Of a DNA stretch of 64,000 nucleotides, positions 29,740-44,700 are shown one piece after another. The stretch spans positions 22,117,507 to 22,181,506 of the forward strand of contig OZ038397.1 of NCBI GenBank assembly GCA_964036045.1. The letters run 5' to 3'. This stretch comes from Eutreptiella sp. 'Long Island Sound 2002'. Taxonomy: Eukaryota; Euglenozoa; Euglenophyceae; Eutreptiales; Eutreptiaceae. Within the stretch, counting starts at the first letter, position 1; every line of letters begins with the position of its first letter. Below the pieces are notes generated by a model that worked only from the letters and a program-made list of their open reading frames with translations, had not been told where the DNA came from and searched no databases. The position numbers and the translations under genes were made by a program.

Positions 29740-32700
29740 CTGAGCGGACCCGAGGCATGGCCGCGCGCACGGGGCCGCCGGCATGCGCTAAGGGGGGGGG
29801 GGGGGGCGGGGGACCAAGCAGCTACAGCGATCACAGGGCAACGCATCCCCGTGGATAGTGGACAGCCATGTGCGGGGGTCGTTGGCAGGCTGCAGTCGCC
29901 CAGAGTTTGGCTGATCCAGGGGCGGGGGGGGGGGGGGGCGAGGGCAAGGGGGGGGCGACTACAACCGGTCCTGATGCGACATACCCCCCCGCTATCTGTC
30001 AAAACCCGGGGGGGGGGGGGGGGGCTGTTTGGGGGGGGGGTTCCCAAGGTCGGGGGGCTTGCGCGCGACCCACTACTACCACATGCATACCTCCGGGGGG
30101 ATGTGTGTCTGGGGTGGGTTTGGGGAAGCTGCTGGTGGCTGTTGTGAAGCAGGGGCTGCAGATGGGCAGGTGTGTCCACAGCGGTTGTGGTGATCTCGGG
30201 GGGCGGGGGGGGGGGGGGCTTGCACGCGACCCACTGCTACCACATGCATACCTCAAGGGGGGGGGGTGTCTGGGGGTTTGGGGGTACGGAGGTATGTATG
30301 CGCCGTTGGCGCCATGCGAAAAAAAGGGGGCGCCATGCCCCCAACCCACTATCTCTCAAAACCCCCGGGGGGGGGGTCGCATACAAGGACCGGGCCCGCC
30401 CCCCCCCCCCCCGTGGCCGAGGGTGAATGGAGATGCCCATCCCCCCAGATTTTGGGGAACCCAAAGGCCCAAAAATGTTCCACCTCCACGGAGGCGAAGG
30501 GGGGGTGGGGGGCTTGTGAACAGCCGCCGCACCCATCAGACCTCCCAGCCACTCCCCCAAAGGATTGACACTTTAGATCACAGCAAAGACACACGTTGAG
30601 ACTTTAGAGCACTTTAAATGCGCACAATGAGACCTTAGGTCACCTCAAATACACACTCTGAGACTTGAGACTTGAAATTACTCTCAGTACACAAATCGAG
30701 GCCTTGAATCGCCTTAAATACACGCATTGAGACATTGAGATCATCTTAAATCCGAACAGACTTGTCTCTTCAAATATACCCGTCGAGAGCTCAAATCACT
30801 ATGAACACATGGAGACGGTAGATGACCTGACCCACACACGTTGAGACTTTGGATCGGATCACAGGCAACACGTTGAGACCTGAGATCACCGGGCGCCTCT
30901 ACTGTTTAATATGGCGTGAGCACCGTGACTGCGCTGTGACGTTGCTGCACTTGCTGTGGCCTGAGGTCCCTTGACACATACCCCAGCTGCACCCTGAGTG
31001 CGATCAGGCAGTACACAACGAGATTGCGGTGGTGGCAAACGCTGTGTATGGACAGAGGAGCTCCATGGCGCTAGGGGGGGGGGTAGGTGGCACGTCCTGG
31101 GGGGTGACTTGGCACTTCTTGGGGGGTGCCTTCGTGATCACTGGGGGGCACTTTGTGTGTTCTGGGGGTGACTTGGCACTTACTGGGGGGCGCTTGGCAC
31201 TTCCTGGGGGGTGCCTTCGTGATCACTGGGGGCCACTTTGTGTGTTCTGGGGGTGACTTGGCACTTACTGGGGGGCGCTTGGCACTTCCTGGGGGGTGCC
31301 TTCGTGATAACTGAGGGGCACTTTGTGTGTTCTGGGGGTGACTTGGCACTTACTGGGGGGCGCTTGGCACTTCCTGGGGGGTGCCTTCGTGATCACTGGG
31401 GGGCACTTTGTGTGTTCTGGGGGTGACTTGGCACTTACTGGGGGGCGCTTGGCACTTCCTGGGGGGTGTCTTCGTGATCACTGGGGGGCACTTTGTGTGT
31501 TCTGGGGGTGACTTGGCACTTACTGGGGGGCGCTTGGCACTTCCTGGGGGGTGCCTTCGTGATCACTGGGGGGCACTTTGTGTGTTCTGGGGGTGACTTG
31601 GCACTTACTGGGGGGCGCTTGGCACTTCCTGGGGGGTGCCTTCGTGATCACTGGGGGGCACTTTGTGTGTTCTGGGGGTGACTTGGCACTTACTGGGGGG
31701 CGCTTGGCACTTCCTGGGGGGTGTCTTCGTGATCACTGGGGGCCACTTTGTGTGTTCTGGGGGTGACTTGGCACTTACCGGGGGGCGCTTGGCACTTCCT
31801 GGGGGGTGCCTTCGTGATCACTGAGGGGCACTTTGTGTGTTCTGGGGGTGACTTGGCACTTACTGGGGGGCGCTTGGCACTTCCTGGGGGGTGTCTTCGT
31901 GATCACTGGGGGGCACTTTGTGTGTTCTGGGGGTGACTTGGCACTTACTGGGGGGCGCTTGGCACTGAGGGGCACTTTGTGTGTTCTGGGGGTGACTTGG
32001 CACTTACTGGGGGGCACTTGGCACTTCCTGGGGGGTGTCTTCGTGATCACTGGGGGGCACTTTGTGTGTTCTGGGGGTGACTTGGCACTTACTGGGGGGC
32101 GCTTGGCACTTCCTGGGGGGTGCCTTCGTGATCACTGGGGGCCACTTTGTGTGTTCTGGGGGTGACTTGGCACTTACCGGGGGGCGCTTGGCACTTCCTG
32201 GGGGGTGCCTTCGTGATCACTGAGGGGCACTTTGTGTGTTCTGGGGGTGACTTGGCACTTACTGGGGGGCGCTTGGCACTTCCTGGGGGGTGTCTTCGTG
32301 ATCACTGGGGGGCACTTTGTGTGTTCTGGGGGTGACTTGGCACTTACTGGGGGGCGCTTGGCACTGAGGGGCACTTTGTGTGTTCTGGGGGTGACTTGGC
32401 ACTTACTGGGGGGCGCTTGGCACTGAGGGGCACTTTGTGTGTTCTGGGGGTGACTTGGCACTTACTGGGGGGCACTTGGCACTTCCTGGGGGGTGTCTTC
32501 GTGATCACTGGGGGGCACTTTGTGTGTTCTGGGGGTGACTTGGCACTTACTGGGGGGCGCTTGGCACTTCCTGGGGGGTGCCTTCGTGATCACTGGGGGC
32601 CACTTTGTGTGTTCTGGGGGTGACTTGGCACTTACCGGGGGGCGCTTGGCACTTCCTGGGGGGTGCCTTCGTGATCACTGAGGGGCACTTTGTGTGTTCT

Positions 32701-35700
32701 GGGGGTGACTTGGCACTTACTGGGGGGCGCTTGGCACTTCCTGGGGGGTGTCTTCGTGATCACTGGGGGGCACTTTGTGTGTTCTGGGGGTGACTTGGCA
32801 CTTACTGGGGGGCGCTTGGCACTTCCTGGGGGGTGTCTTCGTGATCACTGGGGGGCACTTTGTGTGTTCTGGGGGTGACTTGGCACTTACTGGGGGGCGC
32901 TTGGCACTTCCTGGGGGGTGTCTTCGTGATCACTGGGGGGCACTTTGTGTGTTCTGGGGGTGACTTGGCACTTACTGGGGGGCGCTTGGCACTTCCTGGG
33001 GGGTGTCTTCGTGATCACTGGGGGGCACTTTGTGTGTTCTGGGGGTGACTTGACACTTACTGGGGGGCGCTTGGCACTTCCTGGGGGGTGTCTTCGTGAT
33101 CACTGGGGGGCACTTTGTGTGTTCTGGGGGTGACTTGGCACTTACTGGGGGGCGCTTGGCACTTCCTGGGGGGTGTCTTCGTGATCACTGGGGGGCACTT
33201 TGTGTGTTCTGGGGGTGACTTGACACTTACTGGGGGGCGCTTGGCACTTCCTGGGGGGTGTCTTCGTGATCACTGGGGGGCACTTTGTGTGTTCTGGGGG
33301 TGACTTGGCACTTACTGGGGGGCGCTTGGCACTGAGGGGCACTTTGTGTGTTTTGGGGGTGACTTGGCACTTACTGGGGGGCGCTTGGCACTTCCTGGGG
33401 GGTGTCTTCGTGATCACTGGGGGGCACTTTGTGTGTTCTGGGGGTGACTTGGCACTTACTGGGGGGCGCTTGGCACTTCCTGGGGGGTGCCTTCGTGATC
33501 ACTGCGGGGCACTTTGTGTGTTCTGGGGGTGACTTGGCACTTACTGGGGGGCGCTTGGCACTTCCTGGGGGGTGCCTTCGTGATCACTGGGGGGCACTTT
33601 GTGTGTTCTGGGGGTGACTTGGCACTTACTGGGGGGCGCTTGGCACTTCCTGGGGGGTGTCTTCGTGATCACTGGGGGCCACTTTGTGAGTTCTGGGGGT
33701 GACTTGGCACTTACTGGGGGGCGCTTGGCACTTGCTGGGGGGTGCCTTCGTTGTCACTGGGGGGCACTTTGTGTGTTCTGGGGGTGACTTGGCACTTACT
33801 GGGGGGCGCTTGGCACTTCCTGGGGGGTGCCTTCGTGATCACTGGGGGCCACTTTGTGTGTTCTGGGGGTGACTTGGCACTTACTGGGGGGCGCTTGGCA
33901 CTTCCTGGGGGGTGTCTTCGTGATCACTGGGGGGCACTTTCTGTGTTCTGGGGGTGACTTGGCACTTACTGGGGGGCGCTTGGCACTTCCTGGGGGGTGC
34001 CTTCGTGATCACTGGGGGGCACTTTGTGTGTTCTGGGGGTGACTTGGCACTTACTGGGGGGCGCTTGGCACTTGCTGGGGGGTGCCTTCGTTGTCACTGG
34101 GGGGCACTTTCTGTGTTCTGGGGGTGACTTGGCACTTACTGGGGGGCGCTTGGCACTTCCTGGGGGGTGCCTTCGTGATCACTGGAGGGCACTTTGTGTG
34201 TTCTGGGGGTGACTTGGCACTTACTGGGGGGCGCTTGGCACTTCCTGGGGGGTGCCTTCGTGATCACTGGGGGGCACTTTGTGTGTTTTGGGGGTGACTT
34301 GACACTTACTGGGGGGCACTTGGCACTTCCTGGGGGGTGCCTTCGTGATCACTGGGGGGCACTTTGTGTGTTCTGGGGGTGACTTGGCACTTACTGGGGG
34401 GCGCTTGGCACTTCCTGGGGGGTGCCTTCGTGATCACTGAGGGGCACTTTGTGTGTTCTGGGGGTGACTTGACACTTACTGGGGGGCACTTGGCACTTCC
34501 TGGGGGGTGCCTTCGTGATCACTGGGGGCCACTTTGTGTGTTCTGGGGGTGACTTGGCACTTACTGGGGAGCGCTTGGCACTTCCTGGGGGGTGCCTTCG
34601 TGATCACTGGGGGGCACTTTGTGTGTTCTGGGGGTGACTTGGCACTTACTGGGGGGCGCTTGGCACTTCCTGGGGGGTGTCTTCGTGATCACTGGGGGCC
34701 ACTTTGTGTGTTCTGGGGGTGACTTGACACTTACTGGGGGGCGCTTGGCACTTCCTGGGGGGTGCCTTCGTGATCACTGAGGGCCACTTTGTGTGTTCTG
34801 GGGGTGACTTGGCACTTACTGGGGGGCGCTTGGCACTTCCTGGGGGGTGCCTTCGTGATCACTGGGGGGCACTTTGTGTGTTTTGGGGGTGACTTGGCAC
34901 TTACTGGGGGGCGCTTGGCACTTCCTGGGGGGTGTCTTCGTGATCACTGGGGGGCACTTTGTGTGTTCTGGGGGTGACTTGACACTTACTGGGGGGCGCT
35001 TGGCACTTCCCGGGGGGTGCCTTCGTGATCACTGAGGGGCACTTTGTGTGTTCTGGGGGTGACTTGGCACTTACTGGGGGGCGCTTGACACTTCCTGGGG
35101 GGTGCCTTCGTGATCACTGGGGGCCACTTTGTGTGTTCTGGGGGTGACTTGGCACTTACTGGGGGGCGCTTGGCACTTCCTGGGGGATGCCTTCGTGATC
35201 ACCGGGGGGCACTTGGTGTGTTCTGGGGGTGACTTGGCACTTACTGGGGGGCGCTTGGCACTTCCTGGGGGGTGCCTTCGTGATCACTGGGGGCCACTTT
35301 GTGTGTTCTGGGGGTGACTTGGCACTTACTGGGGGGCGCTTGGCACTTCCCGGGGGGTGCGTTCGTGATCACTGGGGGGCACTTTCTGTGTTCTGGGGGT
35401 GACTTGGCACTTACTGGGGGGCGCTTGGCACTTCCTAGGGGGTACCTTCGTGATCACTGGGGGGCACTTTCTGTGTTTTGGGGGTGACTTGGCATTTACT
35501 GGGGGGCGCTTGGCACTGAGGGGCACTTTGTGTGTTCTGGGGGTGACTTGGCACTTACTGGGGGGCGCTTGGCACTTCCTGGGGGGTGTCTTCGTGATCA
35601 CTGGGGGCCACTTTGTGTGTTCTGGGGGTGACTTGGCACTTACTGGGGGGCGCTTGGCACTTCCTGGGGGGTGCCTTCGTGATCATTGAGGGGCACTTTG

Positions 35701-38700
35701 TGTGTTCTGGGGGTGACTTGACACTTACCTGGGGGGCGCTTGGCACTTCCCGGGGGGTGCGTTCGTGATCACCGAGGGGCACTTTGTGTGTTCTGGGGGT
35801 GACTTGGCACTTACTGGGGGGCACTTGGCACTGAGGGGCACTTTGTGTGTTCTGGGGGTGACTTGGCACTTACTGGGGGGCGCTTGGCACTTCCTGGTGG
35901 GTGTCTCCGTGATCACTGGGGGCCACTTTGTGTGTTCTGGGGGTGACTTGACACTTACTGGGGGGCGCTTGGCACTTCCTGGGGGGTGTCTTCGTGATCA
36001 CTGGGGGCCACTTTGTGTGTTCTGGGGGTGACTTGGCACTTACTGGGGGGCGCTTGGCACTTCCTGGTGGGTGTCTTCGTGATCACTGAGGGCCACTTTG
36101 TGTGTTTTGGGGGTGACTTGGCACTTACTGGGGGGCGCTTGGCACTTCCTGGGGGGTGCCTTCGTGATCACTGGGGGCCACTTTTTGTGTTCTGGGGGTG
36201 ACTTGGCACTTACTGGGGGGCGCCTGGCACTTCCCGGGGGGTGCCTTCGTGATCACTGGGGGCCACTTTGTGTGTTCTGGGGGTGACTTGGCACTTACTG
36301 GGGGGCGCTTGGCACTTCCTGGGGGGTGCCTTCGTGATCACTGGGGGGCACTTTGTGTGTTCTGGGGGTGACTTGGCAGTTGCTGGGGGGCGCTTGGCAC
36401 TTCCTGGGGGGTGCCTTCGTGATCATTGAGGGGCACTTTGTGTGTTCTGGGGGTGACTTGGCACTTACTGGGGGGCGCTTGGCACTTCCTTGGGGGTGCC
36501 TTCGTGATCACTGAGGGGCACTTTGTGTGTTCTGGGGGTGACTTGGCACTTACTGGGGGGCGCTTGGCACTTCCTGGGGGGTGTCTTCGTGATCACTGGG
36601 GGGCACTTTGTGTGTTCTGGGGGTGACTTGGCACTGATTTGGGGGGCGCTTGCCACTTCCTGGGGGGTGCCTTCGTGATCACTGGGGGCCACTTTGTGTG
36701 TTCTGGGGGTGACTTGGCACTTACTGGGGGGCGCTTGGCACTTCCTGGGGGGTGCCTTCGTGATCACTGGGGGGCACTTTGTGTGTTCTGGGGGTGACTT
36801 GACACTTACTGGGGGGCGCTTGGCACTTCCTGGGGGGTGCCTTCGTGATAACTGAGGGCCACTTTGTGTGTTCTAGGGGTGACTTGGCACTTACTGGGGG
36901 GCGCTTGGCACTTCCTGGGGGGTGTCTTCGTGATCACTGGGGGGCACTTTGTGTGTTCTGGGGGTGACTTGACACTTACTGGGGGGCGCTTGGCACTTCC
37001 TGGGGGGTGCCTTCGTGATCACTGAGGGCCACTTTGTGTGTTCTGGGGGTGACTTGGCACTAACTGGGGGTCGCTTGGCACTTCCTGGGGGGTGTCTTCG
37101 TGATCACTGGGGGCAACTTTGTGTGTTCTGGGGGTGACTTGGCACTTACTGGGGGGCGCTTGGCACTTCCTGGGGGGTGCCTTCGTGATCACTGGGGGGC
37201 ACTTTGTGTGTTTTGGGGGTGACTTGGCACTTACTGGGGGGCGCTTGGCACTTCCTGGGGGGTGTCTTCCTGATCACTGAGGGCCACTTTGTGTGTTTTG
37301 GGGGTGACTCGGCACTTACAGGGGGGCGCTTGGCACTTCCTGGGGGGTGCCTTCGTGATCACTGGGGGCCACTTTGTGTGTTCTGGGGGTGACTTGGCAC
37401 TTACTGGGGGGCGCTTGGCACTTCCTGGGGGGTGCCTTCGTGATCACTGGGGGCCACTTGGTGTGTTCTGGGGGTGACTTGGCACTTACTGGGGGGCGCT
37501 TGGCACTTCCCGGGGGGTGCCTTCGTGATCACTGGGGGCCACTTTGTGTGTTCTGGGGGTGACTTGGCACTTACTGGGGGGCGCTTGGCACTTCCCGGGG
37601 GTGCCTTCGTGATCACTGGGGGCCACTTTGTGTGTTCTGGGGGTGACTTGGCACTTACCGGGGGGCGCTTGGCACTTCCTGGGGGGTGTCTTCGTGATCA
37701 CTGGGGGGCACTTTGTGTGTTCTGGGGGTGACTTGGCACTTACTGGGGGGCGCTTGGCACTTCCTGGGTGGTGTCTTCGTCATCACTGGGGGCCACTTTG
37801 TGTGTTCTGGGCGTGACTTGGCACTTACTGGGGGGCACTTGGCACTTCCTGGGGGGTGCCTTCGTGATCACTGGGGGCCACTTTGTGTGTTCTGGGGGTG
37901 ACTTGGCAGTTGCTGGGGGGCACTTGGCACTTCCTGGGGGGTGTCTTCGTGATCACTGGGGGGCACTTTGTGTGTTCTGGGGGTGACTTGGCACTTACTG
38001 GGGGGCGCTTGGCACTTCCTGGGGGGTGTCTTCGTGATCACTGGGGGCCACTTTGTGTGTTCTGGGCGTGACTTGGCACTTACTGGGGGGCACTTGGCAC
38101 TTCCTGGGGGGTGCCTTCGTGATCATTGAGGGGCACTTTGTGTGTTCTGGGGGTGACTTGGCACTTACTGGGGGGCGCTTGGCACTTCCTGGGGGGTGTC
38201 TTCGTGATCACTGGGGGCCACTTTGTGTGTTCTGGGCGTGACTTGGCACTTACTGGGGGGCGCTTGGCACTTGCTGGGGGGTGCCTTCGTGATCATTGAG
38301 GGGCACTTTGTGTGTTCTGGGGGTGACTTGGCACTTACTGGGGGGCGCTTGGCACTTCCCGGGGCGGTGCGTTCGTGATCACCGAGGGGCACTTTGTGTG
38401 TTGTGGGGGTGACTTGGCACTTACTGGGGGGCGCTTGGCACTTCCTGGGGGGTGCCTTCGTGATCACTGGGGGCCACTTTTTGTGTTCTGGGGGTGACTT
38501 GGCACTTACTGGGGGGCGCCTGGCACTTCCTGGGGGGTGTCTTCGTGATCACTGAGGGGCACTTTGTGTGTTCTGGGGGTGACTTGGCACTTACTGGGGG
38601 GCGCTTGGCACTTCCTGGGGGGTGCCTTCGTGATCACTGGGGGCCACTTTGTGTGTTCTGGGGGTGACTTGGCACTTACTGGGGGGCGCCTGGCACTTCC

Positions 38701-41700
38701 TGGGGGGTGTCTTCGTGATCACTGAGGGGCACTTTGTGTGTTCTGGGGGTGACTTGGCACTTACTGGGGGGCGCTTGGCACTTCCTGGGGGGTGCCTTCG
38801 TGATCACTGGGGGCCACTTTTTGTGTTCTGGGGGTGACTTGGCACTTACTGGGGGGCGCCTGGCACTTCCTGGGGGGTGTCTTCGTGATCACTGAGGGGC
38901 ACTTTGTGTGTTCTGGGGGTGACTTGGCACTTACTGGGGGGCGCTTGGCACTTGCTGGGGGTGCCTTCGTGATCACTGGGGGGCACTTTTTGTGTTCTGG
39001 GGGTGACTTGGCACTTACTGGGGGGCGCCTGGCACTTCCTGGGGGGTGTCTTCGTGATCACTGGGGGGCACTTTGTGTGTTCTGGGGGTGACTTGGCACT
39101 TACTGGGGGGCGCTTGGCACTTCCTGGGGGGTGCCTTCGTGATCACTGGGGGCCACTTTGTGTGTTCTGGGGGTGACTTGGCAGTTGCTGGGGGGCGCTT
39201 GGCACTTCCTGGGGGGTGCCTTCGTGATCACTGGGGGGCACTTTGTGTGTTCTGGGGGTGACTTGGCACTTACTGGGGGGCGCTTGGCACTTCCTGGGGG
39301 GTGCCTTCGTGATCACTGGGGGCCACTTTGTGTGTTCTGGGGGTGACTTGGCACTTACTGGGGGGCGCCTGGCACTTCCTGGGGGGTGTCTTCGTGATCA
39401 CTGAGGGGCACTTTGTGTGTTCTGGGGGTGACTTGGCACTTACTGGGGGGCGCTTGGCACTTCCTGGGGGGTGCCTTCGTGATCACTGGGGGCCACTTTT
39501 TGTGTTCTGGGGGTGACTTGGCACTTACTGGGGGGCGCCTGGCACTTCCTGGGGGGTGTCTTCGTGATCACTGAGGGGCACTTTGTGTGTTCTGGGGGTG
39601 ACTTGGCACTTACTGGGGGGCGCTTGGCACTTCCTGGGGGGTGCCTTCGTGATCACTGGGGGGCACTTTTTGTGTTCTGGGGGTGACTTGGCACTTACTG
39701 GGGGGCGCCTGGCACTTCCTGGGGGGTGTCTTCGTGATCACTGGGGGGCACTTTGTGTGTTCTGGGGGTGACTTGGCACTTACTGGGGGGCGCTTGGCAC
39801 TTCCTGGGGGGTGCCTTCGTGATCACTGGGGGCCACTTTGTGTGTTCTGGGGGTGACTTGGCAGTTGCTGGGGGGCGCTTGGCACTTCCTGGGGGGTGTC
39901 TTCGTGATCACTGGGGGGCACTTTGTGTGTTCTGGGGGTGACTTGGCACTTACTGGGGGGCGCTTGGCACTTCCCGGGGGGTGTCTTCGTGATCACTGGG
40001 GGCCACTTTGTGTGTTCTGGGCGTGACTTGGCACTTACTGGGGGGCGCTTGGCACTTCCTGGTGGGTGTCTTCGTGATCACTGGGGGCCACTTTGTGTGT
40101 TCTGGGGGTGACTTGGCACTTACTGGGGGGCGCTTGGCACTTCCTGGGGGGTGCCTTCGTGATCACTGGGGGCCACTTTGTGTGTTCTGGGGGTGACTTG
40201 ACACTTACTGGGGGGCGCTTGGCACTTCCTGGGGGGTGTCTTCGTGATCACTGGGGGCCACTTTGTGTGTTCTGGGGGTGACTTGGCACTTACTGGGGGG
40301 CGCTTGGCACTTCCTGGGGGGTGTCTTCCTGATCACTGAGGGCCACTTTGTGTGTTTTGGGGGTGACTTGGCACTTACTGGGGGGCGCTTGACACTTCCT
40401 GGGGGGTGCCTTCGCGATCACTGAGGGCCACTTTGTGTGTTTTGGGGGTGACTTGGCACTTACAGGGGGGCGCTTGGCACTTCCTGGGGGGTGCCTTCGT
40501 GATCACTGGGGGCCACTTTGTGTGTTCTGGGGGTGACTTGGCACTTACTGGGGGGCGCTTGGCACTTCCTGGGGGGTGCCTTCGTGATCACTGGGGGCCA
40601 CTTGGTGTGTTCTGGGGGTGACTTGGCACTTACTGGGGGGCGCTTGGCACTTCCTGGGGGGTGTCTTCGTGATCACTGGGGGCCACTTTTTGTGTTCTGG
40701 GGGTGACTTGGCACTTACTGGGGGGCGCTTGGCACTTCCCGGGGGGTGCCTTCGTGATCACTGGGGGCCACTTTGTGTGTTCTGGGGGTGACTTGGCACT
40801 TACTGGGGGGCGCTTGGCACTTCCTGGGGGGTGCCTTCGTGATCACTGGGGGGCACTTTGTGTGTTCTGGGGGTGACTTGGCAGTTGCTGGGGGGCGCTT
40901 GGCACTTCCTGGGGGGTGCCTTCGTGATCATTGAGGGGCACTTTGTGTGTTTTGGGGGTGACTTGGCACTTACTGGGGGGCGCTTGGCACTTCCTTGGGG
41001 GTGCCTTCGTGATCACTGAGGGGCACTTTGTGTGTTCTGGGGGTGACTTGGCACTTACTGGGGGGCGCTTGGCACTTCCTGGGGGGTGTCTTCGTGATCA
41101 CTGGGGGGCACTTTGTGTGTTCTGGGGGTGACTTGGCACTGATTTGGGGGGCGCTTGGCACTTCCTGGGGGGTGCCTTCGTGATCACTGGGGGCCACTTT
41201 GTGTGTTCTGGGGGTGACTTGGCACTTACTGGGGGGCGCTTGGCACTTCCTGGGGGGTGCCTTCGTGATCACTGGGGGGCACTTTGTGTGTTCTGGGGGT
41301 GACTTGACACTTACTGGGGGGCGCTTGGCACTTCCTGGGGGGTGCCTTCGTGATCACTGAGGGCCACTTTGTGTGTTCTGGGGGTGACTTGGCACTTACT
41401 GGGGGGCGCTTGGCACTTCCTTGGGGGTGTCTTCGTGATCACTGGGGGCCACTTTGTGTGTTCTGGGGGTGACTTGACACTTACCTGGGGGCGCTTGGCA
41501 CTTCCCGGGGGGTGCCTTCGTGATCACTGGGGCCACTTTGTGTGTTCTGGGGGTGACTTGGCACTTACTGGGGGGCGCTTGGCACTTCCTGGGGGGTGCC
41601 TTCGTGATCACTGAGGGGCACTTTGTGTGTTCTGGGGGTGACTTGGCACTTACTGGGGGGCGCTTGGCACTTCCTGGGGGGTGCCTTCGTGATCAATGAG

Positions 41701-44700
41701 TGCCACTTTGTGTGTTCTGGGGGTGACTTGGCACTTACTGGGGGGCGCTTGGCACTTCCTGGGGGGTGCCTTCGTGATCACTGGGGGCCACTTTGTGTGT
41801 TCTGGGGGTGACTTGGCACCTACTGGGGGGCGCTTGGCACTTCCTGGGGGGTGCCTTCGTGATCACTGGGGGGCACTTTGTGTGTTCTGGGGGTGACTTG
41901 GCACTTACTGGGGGGCGCTTGGCACTTCCTGGGGGGTGCCTTCGTGATCACTGGAGGGCACTTTGTGTGTTCTGGGGGTGACTTGGCACTTACTGGGGGG
42001 CGCTTGGCACTTCCTGGGGGGTGCCTTCGTGATCACTGGGGGGCACTTTGTGTGTTCTGGGGGTGACTTGGCACTGACTGGGGAGCGCTTGGCACTTCCT
42101 GGGGGGTGCCTTCGTGATCACTGGAGGGCACTTTGTGTGTTCTGGGGGTGACTTGGCACTTACTGGGGGGCGCTTGGCACTTCCTGGGGGGTGCCTTCGT
42201 GATCACTGGGGGCCACTTTGTGTGTTCTGGGGGTGACTTGACACTTACTGGGGGGCGCTTGGCACTTCCTGGGGGGTGCCTTCGTGATCACTGGGGGCCA
42301 CTTTGTGTGTTCTGGGGGTGACTTGACACTTACTGGGGGGCGCTTGGCACTTCCTGGGGGGTGTCTTCGTGATCACTGAGGGGCACTTTGTGTGTTCTGG
42401 GGGTGACTTGGCACTTACTGGGGGGCGCTTGGCACTTCCTGGGGGGTGCCTTCGTGATCACTGGGGGGCACTTTGTGTGTTCTGGGGGTGACTTGGCACT
42501 TACTGGGGGGCGCTTGGCACTTCCTGGGGGGTGCCTTCGTGATCACTGGGGGGCACTTTGTGTGTTCTGGGGGTGACTTGGCACTTACTGGGGGGCGCTT
42601 GGCACTTCCTGGGGGGTGTCTTCGTGATCACTGGGGGGCACTTTGTGTGTTCTGGGGGTGACTTGGCACTTACTGGGGGGCGCTTGGCACTTCCTGGGGG
42701 GTGCCTTCGTGATCACTGGGGGCCACTTTGTGTGTTCTGGGGTTGACTTGACACTTACTGGGGGGCGCTTGGCACTTCCTGGGGGGTGCCTTCGTGATCA
42801 CTGGGGGCCACTTTGTGTGTTCTGGGCGTGACTTGGCACTTACTGGGGGGCGCTTGGCACTTCCTGGGGGGTGCCTTCGTGATCACTGGGGGCCACTTTG
42901 TGTGTTCTGGGGGTGACTTGGCACTTACTGGGGGGCGCTTGGCACTTCCTGGGGGGTGCCTTCGTGATCACTGAGGGCCACTTTGTGTGTTCTGGGCGTG
43001 ACTTGGCACTTACTGGGGGGCGCTTGGCACTTCCTGGGGGGTGCCTTGGTGATCACTGGGGGCCACTTTGTGTGTTCTGGGGGTGACTTGGCACTTACTG
43101 GGGGGCGCTTGGCACTTCCTGGGGGGTGTCTTCGTGATCACTGGGGGGCACTTTGTGTGTTCTGGGGGTGACTTGGCACTGATTTGGGGGGCGCTTGGCA
43201 CTTCCTGGGGGGTGCCTTCGTGATCACTGGGGGCCACTTTGTGTGTTCTGGGGGTGACTTGACACTTACTGGGGGGCGCTTGGCACTTCCTGGGGGGTGC
43301 CTTCGTGATCACTGAGGGCCACTTTGTGTGTTCTGGGGGTGACTTGGCACTTACTGAGGGGCGCTTGGCACTTCCTGGGGGGTGTCTTCGTGATCACTGG
43401 GGGCCACTTTGTGTGTTCTGGGGGTGACTTGACACTTACCTGGGGGCGCTTGGCACTTCCCGGGGGGTGCCTTCGTGATCACTGGGGCCACTTTGTGTGT
43501 TCTGGGGGTGACTTGGCACTTACTGGGGGGCGCTTGGCACTTCCTGGGGGGTGCCTTCGTGATCACTGAGGGGCACTTTGTGTGTTCTGGGGGTGACTTG
43601 GCACTTACTGGGGGGCGCTTGGCACTTCCTGGGGGGTGCCTTCGTGATCAATGAGTGCCACTTTGTGTGTTCTGGGGGTGACTTGGCACTTACTGGGGGG
43701 CGCTTGGCACTTCCTGGGGGGTGCCTTCGTGATCACTGGGGGCCACTTTGTGTGTTCTGGGGGTGACTTGGCACCTACTGGGGGGCGCTTGGCACTTCCT
43801 GGGGGGTGCCTTCGTGATCACTGGGGGGCACTTTGTGTGTTCTGGGGGTGACTTGGCACTTACTGGGGGGCGCTTGGCACTTCCTGGGGGGTGCCTTCGT
43901 GATCACTGGAGGGCACTTTGTGTGTTCTGGGGGTGACTTGGCACTTACTGGGGGGCGCTTGGCACTTCCTGGGGGGTGCCTTCGTGATCACTGGGGGGCA
44001 CTTTGTGTGTTCTGGGGGTGACTTGGCACTGACTGGGGAGCGCTTGGCACTTCCTGGGGGGTGCCTTCGTGATCACTGGAGGGCACTTTGTGTGTTCTGG
44101 GGGTGACTTGGCACTTACTGGGGGGCGCTTGGCACTTCCTGGGGGGTGCCTTCGTGATCACTGGGGGGCACTTTGTGTGTTCTGGGGGTGACTTGACACT
44201 TACTGGGGGCGCTTGGCACTTCCTGGGGGGTGCCTTCGTGATCACTGGGGGCCACTTTGTGTGTTCTGGGGGTGACTTGACACTTACTGGGGGGCGCTTG
44301 GCACTTCCTGGGGGGTGTCTTCGTGATCACTGAGGGGCACTTTGTGTGTTCTGGGGGTGACTTGGCACTTACTGGGGGGCGCTTGGCACTTCCTGGGGGG
44401 TGCCTTCGTGATCACTGGGGGGCACTTTGTGTGTTCTGGGGGTGACTTGGCACTTACTGGGGGGCGCTTGGCACTTCCTGGGGGGTGCCTTCGTGATCAC
44501 TGGGGGGCACTTTGTGTGTTCTGGGGGTGACTTGGCACTTACTGGGGGGCGCTTGGCACTTCCTGGGGGGTGTCTTCGTGATCACTGGGGGGCACTTTGT
44601 GTGTTCTGGGGGTGACTTGGCACTTACTGGGGGGCGCTTGGCACTTCCTGGGGGGTGCCTTCGTGATCACTGGGGGCCACTTTGTGTGTTCTGGGGTTGA